Shown here one piece after another: positions 45,501 to 60,500 of a stretch of DNA of 64,000 bases (positions are counted from its first letter, which is position 1; every line of letters begins with the position of its first letter). The stretch lies in assembly GCF_030936135.1 (NCBI RefSeq), contig NC_082600.1, positions 3,596,001 to 3,660,000 on the forward strand. Direction: 5' to 3'. The translations under genes and the position numbers were made by a program. The notes under the pieces are model-generated. The model saw only the letters and a list, made by a program, of their open reading frames with translations. It had not been told where the DNA came from and ran no database searches. Source of the stretch: Gavia stellata (Eukaryota > Chordata > Aves > Gaviiformes > Gaviidae).

Positions 45501-48500
45501 TTTTTCCTCAGAAATACCAATGTTGAAGTTTCTGTATAATGGTAACAGTGTTCTCCAAACAATGTCTTGTCATATGGCCAAATAATGAAGATAGGCTGAC
45601 CTTATAAAAAGGATTAATTTGTCTGTATTCTGCTCTACTACAGCTGACAGAACTCCATGTGACAGCAACAACCCAAACTAGTACTTTATGTGTGATGGGT
45701 ACGTGCTTGTGCAATACGTGGTGTAGTGTATTTAAAACAATGGTTCCAGACATGGATGTTAGGTAAAGAAAACAAAAACCCTATAAACACTTACTGTACA
45801 TTGATCAGAAGGAGAAAAGCCAGCTGAATGTGGATAGGAGAGGTTTTTATTTCAAGATGATTAAGAGGACTTCAGAGTCAAGCTATGGCTCAAGGTAAAT
45901 ATGCTAAATAACAAAGGTTTGTTTTGTACATATCTTTGATAGAATGAATTTTAATTTTAATTTTTGAACTGGCATAAACAGAGAACGGATCTCATCAGAA
46001 CTGAGAGAAAAAAACCCAGGAAAACTAACCAGATATCCTTTTAAAGTTGTAACCTGCAGAGTAATGAGAACTTTACCTGTTGCATGTTTGTTTCTGAGGG
46101 TCTGCTTTCTAGTTCTTCCTGAAGACGTTGACTCCTCCTCTCTGCTTGTAGTAGCTGGTGTTGGAGCTGCAGGAACTGTTCCTTGGGCACCATAGCACAG
46201 CCTTGCTGCTGGAGCTCCCGGGAGTGCGGTGACTGGCTAAGCATCACACTGGCGCTTGAGTGGAGCATCTGAAGAGTAAAGTAGATCAGCCATCAGGAGA
46301 AAGCAGCACTGCCGTTCATACAACATACCTTTCAGTGTTTTTCTTGCATGATAACATGATTCACTAGACACCAGGTTAGTCTTGAACAATTTCTCGTACA
46401 CAAGAGAAACAAGCCTGAACTCAGTAACAGAGGCTAAAGAGACAGCTTGTCTCTTTCCACTGAAAAAAGATGCATCTTTATGTGCAGTTCTGAAGTCTAA
46501 AGGAATCTGAGCTTTGATTCATAATTTCAGACCTGAATTATAAATTCACTGAATTGCTGATGAAATCCTGTCAAAGTTAAAGGGGCCTGTGGCAAGCTTT
46601 AACTTAATAGTCCTTTTTAATTTTAAGCTTGATCTCAGCAGCTCTTCTAAAAATAGTATCCACTTACAAATAAAAGCATTAGCATGGGGCAGGCTGAAGA
46701 AGTTGTCTGCCAGTGCTGATTATTTCTAGCCTTTAATCTAGGATGGAGAGATAACATTCTCAAAAGCAAAACAAATTTTCAGTGTAATGTATGACTTAAG
46801 TAATTTGATGCCAGCTGCTATATTACATTCAGAATGCAGTATTCAGAATCCCATATCTCTTTTCTTATGTTCACTACTAACTGTAACAATTTTAACACAT
46901 TTTATAATTTTCATTTCGAGACATGCCACAAGCAGAGTTTGATAGCAAGTCTGGAGACCTACTGAGTGTCTGTGATGCATAAGCAAAAGTAGACTCAGGG
47001 GGACCCTTGAGATATGGATGCACGTAGTAATTTGAAGTAGGTTAGTTCCAAATTTAAGTCTTGCTTTCACTAAAAAAAAAAAAAGGTTACCAAATGCATC
47101 CGCAAGTCTGTGTAGAGGCAGTATATACCAACAAAGACTTTGTGCAGACTGGTTGTCCTTCGTGAAGTTATGCTACCAGAGAAGTCTTTTAGTTGGTGAA
47201 ACTAGGCATCTCACGTGGGACAAAAGGATCGCATTCCTAATAGTCCTGCTACAGCAAAAAGAGCACCTCAAAACAGACTTATCCCAAACGGTTTAGCTTC
47301 CCCACATAATTTAAGTGCTGCTCCCAAGCAATGTTATGACAGTTACTGGATCAAGGCGGCTAGAAAAGAGGCATTTTGGCATTGCCTTACTATGGTAATA
47401 TTGCAACCATGAGAGCCCAAGTTAAATAAACTGGCCTAGCATTAGATGACCTTTCGGACAATATTAAGAGCTAAGAGTCACATGAAACAATTTAGCATTT
47501 TTCTAGACTAAAGTAAAATCCAGCTAAGCCTAGTTCACAGTTACAATAGTTTATAATAGTAAAAACAAGACCAGAACTGTACAGGAAAAACCCCTGATGT
47601 TTCAGGCAAGCTGATTTGCAGCTTGAGTTTGCATAAGATTAATACTTTCTTCCTGCAAAGTTCAGTTGATCACGTCATAAAACTCTCACCTGTTATCTCA
47701 AAACCATTACTCTGTTCCCTTGGGAAAAGGCATAGAAAATTATGTTAGTGGTTTTAATTTTCCTTTCAGAAGTGTTAGAATTAAGGCCTCAATTCGTAAT
47801 CATATTTCAGTTACTGAGTTCATCTATAATATAAACAACTATAAGCATTTTTCATAATGGTGCAGCTCTTCTGGCCATGTTAGCATCTGTACATCTCTGC
47901 TGGCCCAGGTAAAACAGAAAACAGGTTTGTAAGTATTTTAAAATACAACTATTTGTATTTTTTTAAACTATCAGGAGGTTCTCTTGAATCAACTTGTCTG
48001 TAAAGGAGCTACTCTTTTACTGACGATATAAACAGTAAAAATAATGAGCTTTTGATGGAATTTATAGAGTTTCCTGTAATGTTGTGAAGCACACAAGTAT
48101 CTAACAAAAAAGCTGAAGAAACAGCTGAAGAAACAGTTAATGTTAACAGCTTGTTAAAAATCAACACCAATTGCGTGGCTAATGAAAACAATACAGTCTT
48201 GCTGTAGTCATCTGCGGAAGAAAGTGGAACAATAATGAACTTGCTAAACTATTAGGAATGACACTGAGCATGATCACGTATCAGTTAATATTAAGGAAAC
48301 ATTTGGCAGTCTCATGAAAAAGCATGCAGATATCGGAGGTAAATATGAAAACACCTTCAAGCCTCACAGTCAATGGGTTAGAAGGAAGGGGTTGAGCCAC
48401 TTTTCATTTTCTTACACTCAGTTTAATTCTTTTCAATGCAGTTGGTTATTTCTCTCCATTTTCATGGCAATGTCTTAGAAGTATGGAACTTCTCGGCCTA

Positions 48501-51500
48501 TGGAATCAAACTGCACGATATACTAACCACAAAGAAGTTAGTGCAGCTGTCAAAGTAAAAATTTTACATTAAAATGAATAGTGGCTTCTTAGGAGATGCA
48601 TGGAATTAAAAAAATAAATCCATAAAGAAAGAAATGTTTTCTCCATGCTATGGTAGTACATTGAAAATGATTGCTCTACCTTCGCACACTATTTCAGAAA
48701 GAGAACTGCACCCTTCTCTGCTAGTTCCAACCACTGAGTTCTAGGCAGGTTAGCCGCGAACAAAAGGAGAACAGGCACAAAAGAGAAAGTTAGAAGTCAT
48801 AAAGTGCTAACAGAATGTTATACACACCTGCTGGGAAAATGTTATCAAGAGTAACAAAAGTCCTGCATGTTTGAAATACAAATTTTAGGAGAAAACGCAA
48901 TTCCATGCTTGGTGTTTACACTAAAGGGTTTAACAGTGTTTGGAATTTTCCCAAAGCTTAATTAAGAGTATATAAATGAAAGCGCAGGGCATATAGTCTT
49001 TTCAGTAACTTGTCAAAAAAATCTCATCTTTTCTAATCAAGTTTTTACAATTTTACAGCTAATTATGTAGTATATTCAGCATAACTGTTTCCCATTTGCT
49101 TACTTGATGAAAAACATGAAGCCTATTAATAAACAGTGTTGTAAAAGCCTCATCTAGAAGATGCTTTGATTTATCAAACAAGTCCAAATTGTGGGTTTTG
49201 TTTTTTTTTTAATATTCTGTTTTAAACTCAAATTCATGACATCAAGTTCAGGCAAGAGTGCTGAGAGACAACTCTAAGGTCTAGCCTGACCTCAAGGGAG
49301 ACGCTAACGTAACGTAGTTAAGCTTGCCCATTCCTGTAACCAAGGACACATACGAATTAAGCAGTTTTCATAACATCCAGCATGGTCCATCTCCAGCAGT
49401 ACTGAACAAACATCCACAATTACAGCAGGCTTTGGAAGAATCTCAATTGAAGTTTTCACTCATGCCTTTAGATTAAAAGCAAGTTGTGTAAATTGTTAAT
49501 CTATCACGACCTAGATAAGATAGCAAGGCTTAAATGCAGCAACTTATTCCCATAGTAAATAAGAACAGGTTTCTACATCAAGAGCAGCATTATGCAAATA
49601 TTAAGTTAGGAAACTTGAGGTTACATGTTTTAAGAAGGAAGAGGAAAGCGTTAGCCTTGCCTCAAGCACAGAAACAAATTTCTTCGCTATTTGATTTTAT
49701 ATCTGAAGTCTTATGTGAATTATAATAAACCACAGCATGCTTCGGAGAAGCGTGTTTGTCACACTAACATCCTGGATCATGAAAGATGAGATTAGGCATT
49801 AGAGGAGATTAATTCTTCTAGTTTTGTTAAGTTTCCTCTGTTCCTACACATCTAGAAATTGTTTTAAAATAAATTCATAGGTTCAGTGAGATAGTGATAA
49901 AGCCGCACACTATTTAGTACAGTCAACACTGATTGAAAAGTACCTCCATTAACTGATCATCCAGTTTGACTTGCTTTTTTCTTAGCCCTTCATTTTCTGG
50001 GCTGGTTTCCAGTTCACGTTCAAGAGAATTCATCTGACTGATCTATTAAAGACAAGGAGTTTCCTTAGAAAGACAGTAGTTTCTTATTTTAGCTTTTTTT
50101 TTTCCAATACACAAGTCATGAATCACTACACATCAAGACAATTCAAGATTAAAAGACATGAGTATTTGGACAACCGTAACGCTTTGCTAAAAGTGACGTC
50201 TAAGACAATGTTACACAGCATCTCTGACAAGTTTCAAAGAATAGGCAATAGGCAGGGTAACTGATTTTTAATCTAAAAGTGGTGATGCTAGCTTAGAAGT
50301 GCTGTGTATTGTGGAACACTTGAGCAGACTGTGTTTTGTTTATGGTTCCCATGTTCTACCACTGAACTGTTCGTACTGACTAGAAGTCCCGCAGCACATT
50401 GGCATAGACTTCCACCCTGCACGCTCTGCAGAAACACAGAAGACAGGCAGCTCCTTGGGACGGGGATTCAAAAGAGTCAAAAGAGCACAAAGCTCAGAGT
50501 ATAAGAAAATTACAGCTTACCACATTAGCTCTTAGAGATGGAAAGTACTGCATTGGGTCACATATTTACCATCTAAAACTAACCTTCCTGTTTGCAGATG
50601 ACAACTCCTTCTGAAGCTGTTCACATTCTCTCTTCAAGCTTAATTTCTCTTGCTCTATGGCTTTGACAATACCTGACTGGCTTTGATGCTTTTGGTGCTT
50701 TAGGGAAAGGACAGTAGATTCCAGCTGTCGGATCTAAAGAGACCAGAGATGAACAAATGCGGAAAGACATTCCAGACCATTCAAAAAATCAAATTGCATC
50801 GACTTAATCTCAAATACCGAGTACCAATTGATTTCGGACTCATAACAGATTCTGGTGTATTTTTGACATTTTAGCTTTGAGCAACAAAAGGTCTTTCCCT
50901 TCCTCCTCCCCATAATCTACCCGATACTGTGAGCCAAGAAATTGAACATGAAGAATGCTAGGAATATTAAGTTTTTAGAAAGAAAAAAAATTGAAGGGCA
51001 TTAACTGAAAGTTGGACCAGAATCTTAGACAAGAGTTACCAGGATTTTCTTTTACAAAAGAGCTGTTTGAAACATCATAAGAGTGTCTGCATACTCAGTG
51101 CAGATGTAAAGGAAAATACTATTCCGTTATGCACTCCTTCTGCAAATGTTTCTCTTCAAAACTAATGAGCAACATTGCTCTCCTGTATTACCCACTGCAA
51201 AACAAGAATCATTACGTTTTGCCTAGCATGCAGGGACTGCCTCTGATCTGTCAGCTTGCTCAGGTTACCTTCTCCCTGGAGTGAGTCAGGTCTGTTTTAG
51301 TGCTCTGGACTTCTCTCTGCAGCCTCTCATTCTCCTGCCTGAGCAGCTGCTGCTCCTGTTTCGTCAGCTGGTCCAGTTCATCCCAGTGTAGTTGCCTGTG
51401 TTGGTCCTGCAGCCCTGAGGAAGGCACAGCCAGTTCTAGAACCCGATTCTTAAGACAGACAGAAGTGCAGGGTTAGGCCTTAAGCAAAGCAGCAGACATT

Positions 51501-54500
51501 TTCTCTATTCAGGTGGGTTTTAAGTAGGCTTTCAGTAACTGCAGACTCTTAAGTCGCAGGATTCCCCTCTTCCTCCCAGCCTGCACACTGCTTTCCACTA
51601 AGAAACCCAAGACGCTAACCACAGTGCAAACCCAAAGTGCTTCCCTTGGCTAAAATCATAGATAATAGCTGTGCAGCAGAATGCTTGATAGGAGTGCACA
51701 GGGTTCAACAACGCAAAAAAGCAATTTGTGCTCCTTTTCACAGCCTCATCAAGCAAATAATAGAACTCAGTATTATATATTATTCAGTAATAGCTGTAAT
51801 TTAGTTCCTGTTGTACAATTCTGAAACAGCCTCTTTTCCACGTGGACATTAAATATTCCTTAATTACATGGCAAACCAGCCAAATTACTAACTGAATTCA
51901 TAATACCAATCCCAAGACTGCTGTCTACAACCTCCTTCAGTTACAGTTCCTCATCAGTTGAGAGGCTCATGTAACACTGTGCCTTTCAAAACCAAGTCTG
52001 ACTGAAAATTAGATCCCCCTGTTAATTACTAGTTGGACTGTTAATATGTTTATAGTTTTGGTATGTGTAAATTCATACATTGTCCACAGATTATTATTTT
52101 TTTTAAAAAAGATTTCTTTCAGAGAAGAATGGAGACTCAGGAGATGGACCGATCATTGCCTGCCCTCAGTTTTTAAAAACTTAAAATAAGTTTTTAAAAA
52201 ACAAGTTTAAAATCTACACATTATGTACAATTGGACAAGACTAATTATAGTTAACTATTTTTAAATGGAAAAATTACTAAATACAGAAAACATCATTAAA
52301 ATAGGGCTTTTTTTGTACCCACCTCCTTTCAGCTTTTCTTTTTTAAATTAGCTTTATATCACTGTTTAAAAAAACCCCAATAGTTGCATAACTCAGAGTC
52401 TACTTGCTCAAGCCTGCAGCATTATTTGTGTCCTTTTAATGGACAAGCCAACCTAAAGAAATAAGTTGGCTACAGCAGTGCGCTCCAGAAGAGCAGCAGC
52501 TAGTGTCTGTAAACCCTAGCATGCAAAGTTGACTGATTTTGAGGCACTTGAGGTCCGTTACCTTTTCATTGGCATTCTGCAGTTGCTTGTGTAAAGACAC
52601 CACTTCTTGTTTAAGAGTTTCCTTCTCCTGTTGCATCACCCGTAAGTCCGATTTCAGTCGGGACATTTGAAGGTTGGCATTTTGCAGCGTTTCATCTAGA
52701 CTCTGAACCTGTAATGAGCAGGAACACAGCTTTGCATTTGCTGGACCAAGATTTCTTGTAACCTTGGTCTGCTAGGATGCGTATGTACCACATATCGCAC
52801 ATATTTAGGATCTCTGACGGAAGGAGTGAAGAAGGTATAATGCTGACAGCCCCCTTTAAAAATGCTAAATAATTTTCTGACTTTCTGTTCCAAATTAGTA
52901 GCCATCCACTTTGAATCCAGCCACAATACTGCATTCAACAGACACATCTTCCAGCCCCAAATATTTATTGTGATATGCTGGGAAGAGAAGATTTCTCTTG
53001 AATTATTTATTCTTCCTGGCAGTCCCTGGCCAACAAGAAACCCCAAGTGTAATCAGCCAAGCAGATAGCCATTCGTTCCCCTCCCCTGCCTGGTGAGAGA
53101 CAAGCCACCGCCAGAAGAGCAGGGAGCAACAGCAGCGTCTCTGCAGTATTTTATGAGTAACTGGGCAGAATGAATTGGCAAAAGGACCTTGACTGTAGAT
53201 GCAAAACAACATAGCTTATTCTCGGGGAAAAAAGTCCCTCATTGCATTTCACAAGTTTCCTCTTGTCCTTTCAGAATGTCACTTTGAAAGCCCATCAAAA
53301 CGGCCATTCTTAGCTGCGTGACATCTTTGCGCACATTAGAAGAGGGCTGTTTTTCATGAAAAAAGCACTACAAGAGATTAAAAAAATGCTTCTGATCTAG
53401 GACTATAGCAAAAGTCACTCTTATACCTTTTCTTGTGAAACTGTGAGCTGTGTTTTCAGTGTCTGACTCTTCTGTTCCCAGGACTTCTGTTCCTGCTTCA
53501 AGCTGCCAATTGCATTCTCTAAGCAGCTTACTTTAGCTACCTGAAATAAGATTACATCGGTAAGCCTGAGTCATTCAGGATTTTCTTTAACTCAATTTGA
53601 CTTTGAGAGTTAAGCTAGAGGGAGTTACAGCTACGCAAAGAAAATGCAGGAGAGCAAAAAAGCCCTCAGCTCCCAGTCCGAATCTCCACACAACAGGATC
53701 ATTATTTATAGCGTGCATACTAGTTACACTGCTCGAGTTCGGAGTTACAGTATGTTAGAGTTGCAATAAAAGTGCAAGAACACTGTCTTCCTTGTCCTGC
53801 TGCAATATTTATATCCAGGCCTCTGTTCCTTGCAATGTTTGGAATTTTCTACATAATCAAATTACAGTAAAGCTGTGCTCCAGAATTTAAGCTTTCTCTT
53901 TAAGACCAGCTAGGAAAAAAAAAAGGCAGTAGCAATTGAGCCTTTATGGGGCTTGAAGGTAAGAAAAAAAAGTTCAAACTAGTTTTACAGGTTAGGGCGA
54001 TACAGACAATGACAAAGATTTTAACAGCCCGTTACAGCATGTAGGTAGTGATGTGGATTTGCAGTTCTTTCTTACCTTATCAATACATCTGTTTAATTCC
54101 TCACTCAGGGCTTCTTTTTCTTTCTGCAGCTTCTCATTTTTAGTAATTAAGCTCGAAACTTCATTTTGAAGGTCAGAGAGATCAGGACATCTGGGCAGCT
54201 GTGGAAAACAAACCCCTCGCAGTTGCATTTCTGTGCTGTTTCAGAATTTTGCGTGCCAGTGTTACACAAAGCTTTCTCTTCTCCTCCGGGCCAAGCATCC
54301 CACACCGGATAGAGTGGAAGAGAGAGGTGCGTACTGCAGTTTGGTACTAACGACCATACAAGTATCATTCATACGATCCAGGGCATCCTTCCTGCAACAG
54401 CAGTGCTAAGGATTCCTAACTGCCCTGTGATCCCTCGGATTTGCTTTAGGGATGGTCTTTTCTCTGCCTCTTCTGTGAAAGGGGATGTACTGCTGACTTC

Positions 54501-57500
54501 TGATCCTTTTCCTGTTTGACATAGTGCTTTAGCTTAACACTCTGCCTTCTCCTGGGCTGTTCTGTCTTTGCTCGCTCAATCTTCTGTCTTTAATTACACT
54601 CAAGCCACAATCCACTCTTTACTGAATAGGCCTCATCTGCTTTTGCTTTTTAAGACCGTTATCAATCCTAAGCATCGGGTGCATCAAATGAGTGCTTTAC
54701 GCTGTAAAGAAAATTACTTTGTGGAGTCCTAATCAGGAGAGCTAACTCATTTACAGCCTTCATTATCTGTGTTTATTGGCATATATTTACAGCCAATTGA
54801 ACCATGCTTATACAGGTGATAACCAAGCCCTCCAGGAAATTATCCTCAGAAGTTGTGAGATGTCAAAGTCTCCAGACAGGTTTAGCAATAGGAATTCTCT
54901 CCGAGAGGACGTGCTGGAAGAGACCAGTCCTTAAACAGAGCTATACGGGTATGACCAGTTACACAGGAAAATGTTCCCCTGCCTATGCCATCTGCAGAAA
55001 CTGGAAAAGCCCTGTCTGTTCCTTGATTAGAGCTTTAAATCTTTGCCTTCATTGTCAAAGCCTGTCTTTGTACAATCACTGCTCTGGAAGACCTTTTGGC
55101 AAAGGCTAAGTGAAACCAACCTTATTTGAACAATTGTGCGTTGTACCCGGAAGACTGTTTCAAGAGGATTTATATTCCCCTACTGTTACAACCTTTCTTT
55201 AAAGAAATTAACTATTTCCAACTCAGGCAAGAGAGCAGGGCACATTAAGAGGCAGCCCGCATTATCTGATGGCACTCAACAGGATGCCATACCTGTTTTG
55301 TCTTCTCAAGTTCCTGCTTGAGGATGTGGTTCTCCTGCTCCAATATATGAGCTTGAACCTTCATTTTTGACAGCTCCATCTCCAAGGAAGACACCAGATT
55401 TGATGACTGCAAAAAGTAAAAGGCTCAGATTTCAACTTCAGAGACAGACAGAGTAACAAAAGGTTAACCAGAGGATACTGCAGCCAGTGACATAGGTTAG
55501 AGCTGGGATGGCACTGAGCTGAACAGAACAGGCATGCTGGAAAATGCAGGTAAATATTCAGCATCACTAAGCTCCATTTTCAAGACAAACCTGTGTATTT
55601 CTACCTCCCTGCTTTTGGCTGCTGCCGTGCTTTCCTTCCACCCCCACTGCCGCATGCATGTACGTTTGCGGCTAGTACTTAGGAGAGTTCAGCTTTGAAA
55701 GACCACGCACAGCTCGAGAAGGGCATGCTAATTCCATAGCACCTATGCATTCCTAAAAGTTCAGTTGTTTCATGCCATTAGAGACAGTGTAATCCCATAC
55801 CTTTACTTTGGAGTTTTCCAGTTCCTCTTTCAGTACCAGTCTCTCCTTTTCCCATTCTTCCAGGGTACACTTTCCCACTTCCCTTTCCTTTTGCTTGAGC
55901 ACCCTTGCCAGCTGTTGATTAAGATCCTGCACATCTGCTTGATTTTTGGAGTTCCTCTGGCTAAGTTCTGTATTTTCAGAGTCCAGCTGCTGGTTTCTGG
56001 TCTTCAGATCTGCTACCTGAATCGGGACAGCAGTGTCAGTTATGACTACTTCCACAGTAGGGAGTAGATTTTAAAAACAATTCCGTTCTATTCAAATGAT
56101 TAAAAAAAAGCTGGCAAGTGTCTTGACTGAGCCATTGAATTGGAGTGACAATAGAATCACAAAATGGTGACTCTGAGCAGTGGGACATAGCAGTTAACCG
56201 GACTCTATGTAACAGTCATGACCGCAGTAGCGCTACTTTCTTTATTTCCTTAGACCATATTTAACTTGCTCCATGCCCTAAATTTTAGGCCAAATCAACT
56301 GTTTAAGAGTAGGAATCCTCCTGATGGCCTGTTGCATGCATGGTCAGCCTCACAAGCTGTTAATGTCTCATAATTGGCCTCAGTTATATTGGTTATGGTA
56401 TCAGTCATCTGGCACACCACTCTGTTCCTCCGTCCCTTTGCCATGCTGATACATAATTTGAGGGTTATGCTGTGAGCTAGTAGATTATTCTGAGCAAGTA
56501 GAATTTCAGTAAGAAATACTAAGAGGGACATGAATGTAAGAGCTACTTAAACCTTCTACTTTGCAACTCAGCATAACAAACCACCCTTAAAATAAAAGTA
56601 GGAGTCTCATGCATATGAGCAACGGGTCATGGCTGGCAGCATTCCTAGACCCAGCTAGCTGGGAAATAAGTAGAGGCTGAGTCACATAACCTCCGTTTCC
56701 TATGGGCTACTGCAGAGCGTTACCCACAAAAACTACAAAAGGAGAGATTTTAACTTCATATTTCTATTCAATAAACTTTCCAAGTTGATTATGGAAAGTG
56801 CTCTCAAGTCTGTAAGCTAGATAGTTACAGTAGCATTGCAGCTGTCTTCTGATCAGGTCAAACATGCCTTGTATCATCCCAAAGAGTTAATGAGAACAGT
56901 TATCAAAAACTTTAAATGTATATAATGGTCATTTTCTACTGCCTTTGTGACCATCTAAGGAACAGCTTCTATTACAGTGATGATTTTTACAAAGAAAGTT
57001 GTGGGCTCAGTCCGTATACCTGCTTTTTCAGGTTGTCAACCATCTTCTGCACAGCCACTTTCTCCTTTCTCACAGCCTCTATCTTTTGCCTAAGGAAAAA
57101 AAAATGAAAGCTTGTTAACATTAGGGTCACTTGTTAATATACATGCCTACAAGAATGGGCTGGGTTTTGATATTGCCAGAAATGGTAATTCTAGCTATTT
57201 ATGTGTTGCTTAGCATCACTGTTTTGCATAGGTTTGGCAAGTGCTCAATTCCTCAAGGTACCCCAGGCGGTTCTTTTCTAGAAGCGAAGAATACTCCTAG
57301 GATCATGGATGCTTCTCTACTTGCAAAAGACCAAATCACCGACATCCTCTGTCACACTGTACCTCTTCCTGCCTTTTCTAAGGCTACACCAGCCCAACAA
57401 GCTCTGCCTTTGCTGAAGCAAGAAGAATTGCAGCAGGTCAGCTCATAAGCAGGTCCTGCATTTGTATGTGTTACTGGGTCATCTGAACTCCTACAGTTAA

Positions 57501-60500
57501 GCCCCTGCTTTGGCTCTAGGAATGGGCAGGACAAGCTGGGGCTGGTGAAAAGGATGAGGAATAGACTGTCAACCAGCTGGATTTCCAATGGCACCGTGAA
57601 ATAAGCCCGTTTCAAGTTTTATAGAATATCTAACACACAAAGGAGCTTTGAGAGAAGGGATGTAACCATCGTGTCAGCACTGCAGCGAGAGCCTGAAGGC
57701 TACACATGGTACGTGTCCCATTGAATTCTTACCGCATTTCTTCTCGGGATCCATTCAGCTCCCTCAGTTTCAGGCTTGAAGCACTACCTTCCTCATTTAA
57801 TAAAGTCACTTCATTTTTCAGAACAGCATTTTCTTCTCTGAGCTTCTCAGCTTCGTATCTGTGGCAGAGGGACGAGACAAGTGAAAACTGTTTCTGTATA
57901 TCATCTAGGCCCACAGGGAAGAAAATTACTAAAAGCATAAACTACTTGAAATATTACAAAACAAAGCTACAATTGACTTATTTTATGTATGAACTGTATA
58001 CGGATTTTACATTTCATTTAGTAGGAGTGCTTCCCAGATGACTGAAAAAGGGCCTTTTTGTGCATGTTTTTGTACAGCTAAAGTTAGTTAAAATCTAAGA
58101 TACCTAGTAAAAGTTTCACGCTAATATTGTACTATACTTTTCAGTCCTTAAGTTACAAATAATGTAACTTTAAAACGGCTTAACATCACAATATGCAGAC
58201 TGCTAGGAAAGCAAGCTGTTTCCCCAGCTGTTTCGAGAGTCCAGTACGCTGGGAACAGCAGCGTTGGAAAGTGCCTTTTCTGTCCTGAGGCGACTGTAGA
58301 GAAATAACTTAGCTGTGGCATAGTACCTGAAAAAACAATTTCCTGCAGAAAGCTGGTGCTGAACAATAATTAAGCCACTTGTAGCCACTTTATGGCCTCC
58401 AAAAAAATCCTTGCTGAAATACAGCAGTTAAAAACAAGTAGGTAACCTATTCTGTTCTCTGTGTTATAATGGTATTCACCATATCACACACCTGATGGAT
58501 TCCTAACATTAAGTGTTCCTGCTGGGGAAAAAAGTTACCATAATTCTCTAGTATTAACTTAAATATTGAGAAAAATAGAAGCACTTTTAGCATTCCAAGT
58601 AACATTCAGTACTAGAAGGGAGCGAACCGAATGACGAGGTGGTATTAGTAAAAGCTAAAAGCGTTCTGGAAGTGTTACCATAGTATTTTGGACATAAAAA
58701 TACAGGGGGTTCTGATGTACCATCAGCTATACACTGCAACAGTGACTACATCCACAGACAGAACAGCTGGCAGGTTGCTCCTGTTTTACCATTCATGTCA
58801 GGTCACGGTCAGAGCGGAGTAAGTCACACACATTTATTTCAACCGTCGTTATCCATGATTAATCAGCCTGCTTGCTAGTAGTTAGAGTCCAAGGCACTGG
58901 TTTCTAATCAAAGTTAAACTACAGTGGTTAATGCAGCAACCGTATGGCAGGCAGGCGGCTACGAAGCGATGAGTGGGACGCTAGGTTAGTTTCTAAGCGG
59001 CACGTTTGATTACTGTGGGGCCGGCACGTTTCCCACAAAGTTTTGCAAGCGTACGTTACCTCAAAAGATCAACTTTTTGCTGCAGCTCAGTGCACGTGCT
59101 TTGTAAGCCGTGCGTCACTGTATTCCTCTCCCCTCTCTCTTCGTGGAAATGCATGTCGTTTGGGTTAAGCAGAGCAGCAGCTTTCTCCTTCAGCTTTCTG
59201 TTGGGCTCTTGCAGCTCTCTCTTTTCTGCCAACATTTCTTTCACCATGCTGTCGCTTTGGGCATGCTTGTCTTGCTGACCTGTAAGTGCGACGGCACATT
59301 CTTCCAGCTTCCCAAGCTGGCATCGCAGTCTTAACTTGTCACTGTGTGCATCTACGTTTCCTTGTGCATCTTGTTCTTGGACATCTTCCAGTTCTTTAAC
59401 TTTTTGGAGGAGCTGTGCGTTTTCCTCTCTGAGCTTAATACTTGCCAGTTTACTTTCTTCTAGCTTGCAATGAAAGCTTCTCATCTTACACAGGTTGTCT
59501 TCTAGCACTTTATTTTTTTCAACTAACTTTATCATTTCAGATTTCAGATCCTCATTTTCTACCTGAATTTCTTCTTGTAGTGACAGAAGTTTAGCCTGTG
59601 CCATTGATCTGTCTTCTAACTCTTTGACCCTTTTCCAAAGCTGAGCTATTACGCTTTTCAGGTCACCATTTGTTGACCTGGGAGCATGATCAAGCAGGAG
59701 AGAGGCTTCACTCAGTTCTTCAGCCTTCTCAAGCTCAACCTGCAGCTTTGAAGCATCAGAAACCAGCCCTTTATTTTTGGGAGTTATTCTGTGATTTAGC
59801 AGATGGACCTTCTGCTGTTTAATATCATTGTGTAGCATTTTTGGTCTGGGTACTCTCTCAAGAGTTTTCTCGAGATGTCTCTTTTTTCGCAGCAGAGGCA
59901 CCCGAGAAAGCAGCTCTTGATTCTTGTCACAATCCTGATTGCCATCAGCTCCCAGTGCTGCTTTACTTCCTCGCATCTGACACACATGCGCCTTGAGCGC
60001 ATGGCCGCCTGCTCTGGCTTTAACACATGTTTTCTCCAAATCTGAATCAATCTCAGTCATTTCTTCCAGGTCTGTAGTATCAGCCTCCATAAGCGGAAGG
60101 ACATTCGAGTCTGTTGCCTTGACTGCATCTTTACGATCGCTGGGCAACCCTTCAAAAATGGGATCCATTTCATCTGGCAGCTGAGATCGTTCTGAGCCGG
60201 AGTCGGAGCAGCCGGGACTGGGAGGTGGCGTGGGCTCCCGCTCCGCAGCTTGCACCCTGTGCTGCAGCCTGACAATCTCAGCAGCCATTCTGACATTTTC
60301 CTTCACAGCTTGCTCGTGCACTTTCTGCAGATTTAAGAGGACATCTGCATCATCTCCCAGAGGTGCCATACCAGAGAAAGAAGCAATTTTGCTCTTTGCT
60401 TTTGCATACTCATTTTCCAGGACCCGATAATGATTTTGTAGTGCGGAAAAACTATGGCTCTCCCACTGCAACTTCTGTATTTTCCCTTGAAGGTCTGAGA

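Larger units (their letters stand above)
40739..46076 (-). other. NIN: NIN intron (5.3 kb) holding the candidate alternative exon
   Basis: Apart from the candidate terminal exon near 43.0 kb and short T-rich and GT/AT simple runs (about 43463-43480 and 45110-45140), nothing was recognised. Confidence 0.65.
50043..59059 (-). other. NIN: NIN introns among the small C-terminal exons
   Basis: Introns 50043-50583, 50734-51268, 51449-52561, 52709-53426, 53541-54075, 54199-55292, 55407-55800, 56017-57019, 57090-57732 and 57859-59059. They are AT-rich, and no gene, RNA or interspersed repeat was recognised. Confidence 0.65.
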
